From Salinicoccus sp. UBA3372 (GTDB taxonomy: Bacteria; Bacillota; Bacilli; Staphylococcales; Salinicoccaceae): DNA of 5,873 nucleotides. Location of the stretch: contig DEQG01000056.1 in assembly GCA_002360325.1 (NCBI GenBank), positions 1 through 5,873 of the forward strand. The letters are read 5' to 3'. The position numbers were made by a program, and so were the translations under genes. The notes below the pieces were generated by a model, which ran no database searches, was not told the DNA's origin, and saw nothing but the letters and a program-made list of their open reading frames with translations. This document shows positions 1 to 4,755 of the stretch, in pieces (positions within the stretch are counted from its first letter, which is position 1; every line of letters begins with the position of its first letter).

Positions 1-138
1 TACGGTGGAGGCGCTGGCAACCAGTCAACTGGATCCAGACCTGCACAATCATCATCAAGACAGGATAGAACTGAGGAAAATCCATTTGCAAACGCGGATG
101 GCCCGGTAGATATCAGTGATGATGACTTACCATTTTAA
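1..138 (+). CDS. ssb: Single-stranded DNA-binding protein SSB, C-terminal part (5' truncated)
   Basis: The last 45 codons of an SSB gene; the OB-fold is outside the window. The visible part is the flexible Gly/Ser/Gln-rich tail followed by the stretch NPFANADGPVDISDDDLPF. In bacterial SSBs the acidic tip ending in DDLPF is the docking site for partners such as PriA, RecQ, RecO, RecG and primase/polymerase subunits; that role is family knowledge. SSB coats ssDNA during replication, repair and recombination. In most Bacillota the main ssb lies between rpsF and rpsR. Here the stop is followed by about 250 nt without a gene and then panD, so this could be a paralogous ssb or a rearranged operon. 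The protein identity is very secure from the tail; which paralogue it is cannot be decided. Confidence 0.95.
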   Translation, partial: YGGGAGNQSTGSRPAQSSSRQDRTEENPFANADGPVDISDDDLPF

Positions 139-183
139 GATTTAACCATAATTAATCAAAGTATAGAAATAATTTCGTATTGC

Positions 184-250
184 GTGTGTGAACTGTGTGT
201 GTAATCAAATAAACATCCAATGTGTGTGGATGTTTAATGTAAAATGTGTG
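184..250 (+). repeat. TG-rich tracts in the ssb trailer
   Basis: Four short TG runs lie at 184-190, 194-202, 221-228 and 245-250, between the ssb stop and its terminator. No reading frame of note is present in the 139-390 gap. The tracts flank and partly fill the loop of the hairpin at 210-236. They may be simple low-complexity sequence; no function is claimed. Confidence 0.6.
210..236 (+). other. Hairpin in the ssb 3' trailer
   Basis: A perfect 10-bp inverted repeat (TAAACATCCA / TGGATGTTTA) encloses a 7-nt loop ATGTGTG. It is not followed by a T run on the + strand, so it is not a classical terminator in the ssb direction. It sits 20 nt before the true terminator at 256-284. It could stabilise the 3' end of the ssb transcript or weakly terminate antisense transcription; on the complementary strand the stem is followed by a short T-rich stretch. 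Function is inference. Confidence 0.55.
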
Positions 251-255
251 CAAAG

Positions 256-284
256 CGTCTGTGACTCGGTCACAGGCGTTTTTT
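256..284 (+). terminator. Rho-independent terminator after ssb
   Basis: Stem CGTCTGTGAC / GTCACAGGCG (10 bp including one G-T wobble) with a 3-nt loop TCG, followed directly by six T. It closes the ssb transcript and separates it from panD. Confidence 0.88.
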
Positions 285-287
285 ATG

Positions 288-316
288 TTTTCATTTTCCG
301 GCTGTTTTATGTTAAT
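288..316 (+). promoter_or_regulatory. Weak candidate sigma-A promoter for panD
   Basis: TTTTCA at 288-293 and GTTAAT at 311-316 are separated by 17 nt, each matching four of six consensus positions. It follows the ssb terminator, and panD needs its own promoter because the terminator lies upstream. The imperfect palindrome around TTAATGTTACGTTAA (312-326) overlaps the -10 and could be an operator. The match is modest and chance is not excluded. Confidence 0.25.
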
Positions 317-390
317 GTTACGTTAAATAAAAGACACGGTATTCAACACGGCTGATCAGTCATGGGCCGGTCCCGGGAGGAGAATTTCAA

Positions 391-792
391 ATGAAAAGAA
401 TGATGTGTAAAGGTAAGCTGCACCGTGCAACAGTGACGGAAGCGGACCTGGATTATGTGGGCAGTATTACGATTGATGCAAAATTGATGAAAGAAGCGAA
501 TATCCACCCATACGAAATGGTGCAGATCACAAACTTGAGAAATGCGGCAAGGTGGAAGACTTATGCTCTGCCTGCTGAAGCGGGCGGTGGAAAAATCTGT
601 CTGAACGGCCCGCCTGCACACCTGTTCTCAAAAGGTGACCTTGTCATCATTTTGAGCATGGCGGAAATGTCTGAAGAAGAGATTCAGGACTTGAAACCTA
701 AAGTTGTTTTCATGGATGAGAACAATCAGATCACGGATATTGAAGAACACGATGTAGCACAGATGATAGCGGATGTTCAAAATGTTGAATAA
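391..792 (+). CDS. panD: Aspartate 1-decarboxylase, pyruvoyl-dependent (PanD) proenzyme
   Basis: PanD converts L-aspartate to beta-alanine plus CO2 in the cytoplasm; beta-alanine is joined to pantoate to make pantothenate, the CoA precursor. The 133 residues match the usual length (about 125-140). The self-cleavage site is present: YVGSITID with Gly24-Ser25, where Ser25 becomes the pyruvoyl group. Other active-site positions visible are Lys9, His11 (KLHRATVTEADL), Tyr22, Arg54, Tyr58 and Asn72. The ATG at 391 has GGAGG at 376-380, 10 nt upstream. The gene stands alone: no panB or panC is next to it, unlike the panBCD operon of many Bacillota. It has its own terminator. Oddities compared with the common form: NGAAA is NGPPA (residues 72-76), and the loop usually read as ERGSG is EAGGG (63-67). 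These may be subfamily features rather than damage, because the catalytic residues remain. Confidence 0.95.
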   Translation: MKRMMCKGKLHRATVTEADLDYVGSITIDAKLMKEANIHPYEMVQITNLRNAARWKTYALPAEAGGGKICLNGPPAHLFSKGDLVIILSMAEMSEEEIQDLKPKVVFMDENNQITDIEEHDVAQMIADVQNVE

Positions 793-801
793 TTGATGAT
801 G

Positions 802-837
802 AAAGACGGACCGTGCGATGATGGGCCGTCTTTTTTT
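802..837 (+). terminator. Rho-independent terminator after panD
   Basis: Stem AAAGACGG / CCGTCTTT (8 bp) with a 16-nt loop in which CC and GG can pair further, followed by a run of T to 837. It starts 10 nt after the panD stop. Confidence 0.85.
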
Positions 838-910
838 ATGAATGTGACAGATTAGAATAAAAACCGGTTTCATTGTAAAATGGGATAACCAGTTAAAGGA
901 GTGAGTCATT

Positions 911-1813
911 TTGTCATATCAAAAGATCGTACCGCATTTATGGTTTGACACAGAAGCGATGGAAGCAGCTGAATTTTACGCAGGTCTGTTCCCGGACTCA
1001 AGAGTGATGTACTCGAATATATTTGAACAGACGCCATCCGGTAATGCCGAACAGATCGATTTCGAAGTGATGGGATACCGTTTTATGGGCATCAGTGCGG
1101 GTCCTTACGTCACAAAAAATCCTTCAATATCATTTATGCTCGTTTTTTCCAAAGATGAACAGAATGAATTTCAGAAAATATGGGAGACACTTGCCGGGGG
1201 AGGCAGGACACTCATGCCGTTTCAGAAATATGACTTCAGTGAAATGTACGGCTGGGCCGAAGATAAATACGGAGTGTCATGGCAGCTGTACCGGACGGAA
1301 GAACCGTCTGGAGAGATAGAAAACCGGGTCATACCCACGATGATTTTCGTCAATGACAATCTTGGCAAAGCCGAAGAAGCGATGAACTTCTATATGGACA
1401 TCTTCAGCAATTCAAAAACTGACGGGGTTTATTATTACCCGGGAAACATGGAGCCGAATTTGACCGATCATATCATGCACGGCCAATATGAATTGGAGAA
1501 CCAGTGTTTTGCATTGATGGATTCGGCCGAAAAACATGAATTTGACTTCAGTGAAGGGGTGTCGCTGATGGTCAAATGTGAGGACCAGAAAGAGATCGAT
1601 TATTATTGGGACAAACTTTCGCATGTGCCGGAATCGGAACAGTGCGGCTGGCTGAAAGACAAATACGGTGTATCTTGGCAGATTCTGCCGAAGGTGATGG
1701 ATGAGATGGTGGAAAACGGCACACCTGATCAGCTCAGACGGGTGACGGCTGCATTTTTAAAGATGAAAAAGTTTGATGTTGTTGAATTGGAAGCGGCCTA
1801 TGAAGGGCCGTGA
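911..1813 (+). CDS. Tandem VOC-superfamily protein, PhnB / PF06983-like
   Basis: A 300-residue protein with two copies of the vicinal-oxygen-chelate fold of the type often labelled PhnB-like or 3-demethylubiquinone methyltransferase-like (PF06983). Copy one covers about residues 4-130 (begins PHLWFDTEAMEAAEFY, ends with DKYGVSWQLY); copy two about residues 140-265 (begins IPTMIFVNDN, ends with DKYGVSWQIL). The repeated W-x-x-DKYGVSWQ signature shows the duplication. Such proteins are cytosolic; the exact reaction is unknown for most, and the methyltransferase name in databases is misleading. The start is TTG at 911, supported by AAAGGAG at 895-901 with a good spacing of 9 nt; no better ATG lies nearby. 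A possible promoter is TAGAAT-N17-TAAAAT (853-881), with a palindrome AAACCGGTTT (861-870) in its spacer, but the -35 is poor. It appears monocistronic. Family assignment is firm; function is not. Confidence 0.88.
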   Translation: MSYQKIVPHLWFDTEAMEAAEFYAGLFPDSRVMYSNIFEQTPSGNAEQIDFEVMGYRFMGISAGPYVTKNPSISFMLVFSKDEQNEFQKIWETLAGGGRTLMPFQKYDFSEMYGWAEDKYGVSWQLYRTEEPSGEIENRVIPTMIFVNDNLGKAEEAMNFYMDIFSNSKTDGVYYYPGNMEPNLTDHIMHGQYELENQCFALMDSAEKHEFDFSEGVSLMVKCEDQKEIDYYWDKLSHVPESEQCGWLKDKYGVSWQILPKVMDEMVENGTPDQLRRVTAAFLKMKKFDVVELEAAYEGP

Positions 1814-1829
1814 AGCCGGTGCTATGCAT

Positions 1830-1855
1830 AAGAAACCTTGAGGGGATTCTTTTTT
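1830..1855 (+). terminator. Probable rho-independent terminator after the VOC gene
   Basis: AAGAAACC and GGATTCTT pair with one internal A-A mismatch around a short loop, followed by a T run to 1855. It starts 17 nt after the VOC stop. The stem is weaker than the other terminators in the window. Confidence 0.6.
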
Positions 1856-1879
1856 ATATTCATTTTTCATGTAAATCAT

Positions 1880-1904
1880 GTTTCTGCCCGGCGATTAAGG
1901 GAAG
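1880..1904 (+). promoter_or_regulatory. Candidate sigma-B-type promoter upstream of the broken gene
   Basis: GTTTCT at 1880-1885 and GGGAAG at 1899-1904 are separated by 13 nt. The Bacillus/Staphylococcus sigma-B consensus is about GTTTAA-N12-15-GGGTAT or GGGAAT, so the match is four of six at -35 and five of six at -10. It lies about 40 nt before the start codon at 1945, a suitable distance. If correct, the gene belonged to the general stress regulon. The call rests on motif likeness only. Confidence 0.38.
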
Positions 1905-2145
1905 CGGATTACTATAGATCCATTTAAGGAGGAATGCATATAATATGCTGACAATAAATAAAAGTGATTATACAAACATGGTCTACATGGAAGTTGACGG
2001 CAGGCTTACAAAAGAGGATACGGAAAAGGCAGACGCCTTTTTAAGCGAACATTACGGAGACAGTGCTGAAATCAATGCGGATGGAGAAACTCAACCTGGA
2101 AATAGAAGAATTCAACCAGCTGTTAAGAGTGGAAGGCATATTTTC

Positions 2146-2159
2146 TCTGAGGTCTGAGG
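2146..2159 (+). repeat. 7-bp tandem duplication causing a frameshift
   Basis: TCTGAGG occurs twice without a gap (2146-2152 and 2153-2159). Seven bases shift the frame by one. With one copy the codons read TTT TCT CTG AGG GAA GTC AAC TAT GAC, joining two frames that both look coding. Short tandem duplications of this kind usually arise by replication slippage. Confidence 0.85.
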
Positions 2160-2454
2160 GAAGTCAACTATGACATGTTCGAAAACAGCGGTCAGCTCAC
2201 TGTACTTAAAAAGCGGTCGGAACAGGACCGGCCGATTGATGATCCTTCCCACACACTGGTCGGGGACGGCAAAATTATCGGTTATCAGCTGGAGGAGCTG
2301 GACAAGGATAAAAATTGGCTGGAAGACGCCTTGGCCGGCATTGACAAACAGATCGGAGATATTTATTTTACTGAATGGAATGCTGAAAAAGGCCGGCACA
2401 TTCAGGATTACAACGGCACACTGTATGATTATGATGAATTGAATTTTCATGAAA

Positions 2455-2479
2455 ACCCGGAGAAATCCGGGTCTTTTTT
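2455..2479 (+). terminator. Strong rho-independent terminator at the end of the broken gene
   Basis: Perfect 7-bp stem ACCCGGA / TCCGGGT with a GAAA tetraloop, then C and six T. It overlaps the last codons of the third frame of the broken gene, whose stop is at 2487-2489. Confidence 0.88.
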
Positions 2480-2523
2480 GTGTTGGTAATGGTATAGACA
2501 GCCATACTGTGGTTAAATTAAAC

Positions 2524-2538
2524 TAAGTAAAATACTTA
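2524..2538 (+). promoter_or_regulatory. Inverted repeat overlapping a possible -10 before the VanY-like gene
   Basis: TAAGTA (2524-2529) and TACTTA (2533-2538) form a 6-bp inverted repeat around AAA. It overlaps TAAAAT (2528-2533), a fair -10 match, but no good -35 is found 16-18 nt upstream. Since a terminator lies just upstream, some promoter must exist in 2480-2550; this is the most likely place. Confidence 0.25.
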
Positions 2539-2554
2539 TACTAAGGTGGATGCA

Positions 2555-3391
2555 ATGAAACATATTATAGATGGAAAGCTCTTTTGGATATTGTTCGCGG
2601 TATTGATCCTCGCTTCCTGTGACTCCGAACCGGAGGAAAACACGGCGGAAGAGACTGAAGAATTGGAAGCACCGGATGAAACCGAGGAAAACTCTGAGGA
2701 AGCTGACGGAGAAGAAGAGACAGAAGAGACATCTGAATCAGAAGAGACTGAGGCACATACATATGAGATTGTAACTGAAGAAGAAGTTTTTGATGAAAGC
2801 AGCATCGAGGCGCTTGTAAACAGGCAGTACCTGCTGAGCGAAGATTATGTACCGCATGATCTGGTGACTGTCGAAGTGCCTTTGATATTCCCGGAGCATC
2901 CGGAAATCAATCAGCTCAGGGCGCCGGCAGCTGAATCACTGAAACGGATGTTCGCCGCGGCAGAAGAAGAGGGCATTATATTACATGCAAGGTCCGGATA
3001 CCGTTCATACGGTACACAGGAAATCCAATACGGCAGTTTCGTAGAAACGCACGGTGAGGAAGCGGCGAGCCGTTTCAGCGCGCCTCCCGGGGCCAGTGAA
3101 CATCAGACGGGGCTCACAATGGATGTGACGAGTGAAAGTGTCGGCTATGAACTGCTGGAATCTTTTGGGGAGACGGCTGAAGGCGAGTGGATAAAAGACA
3201 ACGCTCACGTATACGGCTTTATCATCCGCTATCATGAAGGCAGAGAAGATATTACCGGCTACATGTATGAACCGTGGCATTTGAGATATGTCGGCAAAGA
3301 GCTGGCGCATGATATACACGAAAGCGGTCTGACTTATGAAGAATATATTATGGAGAGTGGGATAGACATTGAAGAGAACCGAGCAGAATAA
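2555..3391 (+). CDS. D-alanyl-D-alanine carboxypeptidase, VanY/LdcB-type M15B lipoprotein
   Basis: A zinc peptidase of family M15B, which trims the C-terminal D-Ala (or the L-Lys-D-Ala bond in LdcB-like members) of peptidoglycan stem peptides outside the membrane. The ATG at 2555 is preferred: AAGGTGG at 2543-2549 lies 5 nt upstream, while the in-frame GTG at 2546 is inside that ribosome binding site. The 278-residue product begins with a lipoprotein signal peptide with lipobox LASC, so Cys22 is the expected lipidated residue. Residues 23-67 are a linker with 25 Asp/Glu of 45 and no Lys/Arg. The catalytic domain spans about 85-265: SGYRSY (147-152), SEHQTGLTMDV with Zn ligands His183 and Asp190, and EPWHLRYVG with Glu239 as likely general base and His242 as third ligand. 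All key residues are intact. Its last 23 nt overlap the CapA-like gene, so the two are probably co-transcribed. VanY versus LdcB specificity cannot be told from the sequence. Confidence 0.9.
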   Translation: MKHIIDGKLFWILFAVLILASCDSEPEENTAEETEELEAPDETEENSEEADGEEETEETSESEETEAHTYEIVTEEEVFDESSIEALVNRQYLLSEDYVPHDLVTVEVPLIFPEHPEINQLRAPAAESLKRMFAAAEEEGIILHARSGYRSYGTQEIQYGSFVETHGEEAASRFSAPPGASEHQTGLTMDVTSESVGYELLESFGETAEGEWIKDNAHVYGFIIRYHEGREDITGYMYEPWHLRYVGKELAHDIHESGLTYEEYIMESGIDIEENRAE

Positions 3392-4664
3392 AAACAGTTC
3401 AATCTTATTTAAAATACTGGTTGCCGTGCTATTGCTCATTGTCGTCATCGGGGCGGCATACGGCACTTTCACCTTTTTGAACGATGAGGGCGGACCCGAT
3501 GAAGAAGTGGCAGTGGATGAAGAATCGGAAAACAGTGAAAATGACGGGCATACAAACGATGATGATTCGGAAAGCAGCGGTTCAGAAAAAAACGGCGAAG
3601 CGGCATCAGAATCTGAAACGACGGAAATAACAATCTCGACAGTCGGCGATATAATGGCACATGATGAGCAGTATTGGGGTGCTTACGTGGAGGAGACGGA
3701 TTCATACGATTTTAAACCGGTCTTCGAACATGTGAAGCCTTATTTGGAAGAAGCGGATCTTGCGATCGGCAACTTTGAAACGACAGTGGCCGGCGAGGAC
3801 CGTGGCTACACTGGCTATCCGCTGTTCAATACACCGGATGAAATTGTCGAAGGTGTGGATTATGCAGGTTTCGATGCTTTAGTGACTGCGAACAACCACA
3901 GTCTGGATATGGGCGCCCAGGGCGTCGAACGTACAGTCCAGATGCTTGAAGAAGCGGACATGGATGTTGTCGGTACATATGAGGAAGCACCGGAACAGCG
4001 CCATGTCATTAAAGATGTCGAGGGCGTCAAAGTGGCGCTGCTGGCTTTTACGGAAAGCATGAACGGTATGGATGGCCCGTACAGTGATGAAGAAATATAC
4101 AATATGATCGACGTCATGTCTGAAGAGAATTTGACAGAGGCTATCGATGCGGCTAAAGAGGATGATCCGGATATCATTCTCACTTATATGCACTGGGGTT
4201 CTGAATATGTAGAGGAGCCGGGAGACAGCCAGAAACACTACGCTCAGTTTTTAGCGGATCAGGGCGTGGACCTTATCATCGGTTCGCATCCGCACGTGCT
4301 GCAGCGCGGGGAAAACATTGAATCGAGCGACGGCGGACATGAAGCATTCGTTGCCTATTCATTGGGGAACTTCGTCTCCAACCAGCGTCTTGAAACAATC
4401 GGTGAAGATTTCCAGCCGAATGAAGACGGCGTAATCATGAACTTCGATATAGAAAAGGATACGGCATCCGGTGAAACGACAGTGACGGACATACATTACA
4501 CGCCGACATGGGTGTACCGCCACAGTGAAACCGATGAGAGACCGTTTGACTATGAGATACTGCCTGTAGAAGATTTCCAGGATGATGAAAATCTGCCCGA
4601 CAGTATATTGGAGCGTCTCGACCGCTCTCTTGAACGTACAAATTCAAGGTTGAATATGGAATAA
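3369..4664 (+). CDS. CapA-family membrane-anchored metallophosphoesterase-like protein
   Basis: 431 residues with the PGA_cap fold (PF09587), a relative of calcineurin-like phosphoesterases; the namesake CapA/PgsA/YwtB takes part in poly-gamma-glutamate synthesis or export, but many lone homologues have unknown roles. Residues 1-15 are basic and polar, about 16-37 form one membrane span with no lipobox, and 38-86 are a D/E/S/N-rich linker, so the domain faces outward. Conserved motifs in order: GDIMAHD (Asp94, His98), GNFE (Asn135, Glu137), ANNHSLDMG (Asn176, His177), MHWGSEY (His275), GSHPHV (His307, His309) and YSLGNFVSNQ. These are the expected metal and active-site positions. The start is TTG at 3369; it is the choice that keeps a positive N-terminus before the membrane span. 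The ribosome binding site is weak (GGAGAG at 3352-3357, 11 nt away), which fits coupling to translation of the overlapping VanY-like gene. No capB or capC is in view, so polyglutamate capsule synthesis should not be assumed. Confidence 0.88.
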   Translation: MKRTEQNKNSSILFKILVAVLLLIVVIGAAYGTFTFLNDEGGPDEEVAVDEESENSENDGHTNDDDSESSGSEKNGEAASESETTEITISTVGDIMAHDEQYWGAYVEETDSYDFKPVFEHVKPYLEEADLAIGNFETTVAGEDRGYTGYPLFNTPDEIVEGVDYAGFDALVTANNHSLDMGAQGVERTVQMLEEADMDVVGTYEEAPEQRHVIKDVEGVKVALLAFTESMNGMDGPYSDEEIYNMIDVMSEENLTEAIDAAKEDDPDIILTYMHWGSEYVEEPGDSQKHYAQFLADQGVDLIIGSHPHVLQRGENIESSDGGHEAFVAYSLGNFVSNQRLETIGEDFQPNEDGVIMNFDIEKDTASGETTVTDIHYTPTWVYRHSETDERPFDYEILPVEDFQDDENLPDSILERLDRSLERTNSRLNME

Positions 4665-4672
4665 TAAAATCC

Positions 4673-4730
4673 GAATGAACGGACGATTTGTTGGCGCGGT
4701 GCGTTGACGATTTGTTCGTTTATTCTTTTT
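4673..4730 (+). terminator. Possible terminator after the CapA-like gene
   Basis: GAATGAACG (4673-4681) can pair with CGTTTATTC (4717-4725) with one G-T wobble, followed by TTTTT (4726-4730). The loop is long (35 nt), so the structure is less convincing than the other terminators. It lies 8 nt after the CapA-like stop. Confidence 0.42.
4682..4716 (+). repeat. 11-bp direct repeat GACGATTTGTT
   Basis: Two identical copies at 4682-4692 and 4706-4716, with start points 24 bp apart, lie between the CapA-like and PBP genes. The second copy overlaps the candidate -35 of the PBP promoter. Spacing near two helical turns could suit a regulator, or the repeat may be incidental. Confidence 0.6.
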
Positions 4731-4734
4731 AAAT
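4704..4734 (+). promoter_or_regulatory. Candidate sigma-A promoter for the PBP gene
   Basis: TTGACG at 4704-4709 matches five of six -35 positions. TTTAAA (4728-4733) or TTAAAT (4729-4734) lies 18-19 nt downstream as a four-of-six -10. Transcription would start about 15 nt before the ATG at 4756, giving a short leader that contains AGGTG. Confidence 0.38.
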
Positions 4735-4755
4735 CATGGAATTGCAGGTGTAAAG

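Larger units (their letters stand above)
1945..2489 (+). pseudogene. Frameshifted gene, possibly a STAS/SEC14 (SpoIIAA-like) protein
   Basis: Coding potential continues through three frames. Segment one (1945 to about 2079, 45 codons) starts at ATG with AAGGAGG at 1926-1932. Segment two (about 2081-2152, 24 codons) reads MEKLNLEIEEFNQLLRVEG and on to FSLR. Segment three (2160-2486, 109 codons) begins EVNYDMFENSGQ. The second break is explained by a perfect 7-bp tandem duplication at 2146-2159: removing one copy joins FSLR to EVNYDM. The first break near 2080 needs one base removed or two added. The rebuilt product would be about 178 residues, soluble and acidic, with no signal peptide or membrane span. 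The N-terminal pattern (hydrophobic strand, then DGRLTKEDTEKADAFL, then INA) recalls STAS/SEC14-domain proteins (PF11964), but the rebuilt length exceeds the usual about 120 residues, so the family is tentative. As it stands only a 70-residue fragment would be made from the native start. Sequencing error could explain the first break but hardly the duplication. Confidence 0.75.

Noticed and set aside
184..250. TG tracts and hairpin as a riboswitch or small RNA gene
   Set aside because: There is one simple hairpin, no complex conserved fold, and the region is in the ssb trailer before its terminator.
343..621. 92-codon minus-strand frame opposite panD
   Set aside because: Its composition is that of a shadow of panD, with no ribosome binding site or recognisable domain.
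2045..2160. Programmed ribosomal frameshifting as explanation of the broken gene
   Set aside because: Two separate shifts would be needed, no slippery heptamer with a downstream structure is seen, and one shift is fully explained by a tandem duplication.
2170..2442. Separate 90-codon + strand gene starting at 2170
   Set aside because: Its Trp/Ser/Thr-rich, low-acid composition is that of an off-frame reading; the neighbouring frame joins logically to the upstream segments once the 7-bp duplication is removed.
2546..2554. GTG at 2546 as start of the VanY-like gene
   Set aside because: This GTG overlaps the ribosome binding site AAGGTGG; the ATG at 2555 gives proper spacing and a normal lipoprotein signal peptide.
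2536..2805. Serine-rich open frame on the minus strand
   Set aside because: It is the antisense of the GAA/GAG-rich acidic linker of the VanY-like lipoprotein, which yields Ser/Phe codons; no ribosome binding site or family likeness.
3005..3472. 155-codon minus-strand frame across the VanY/CapA junction
   Set aside because: Both sense genes here have full sets of conserved motifs; the antisense product resembles nothing.
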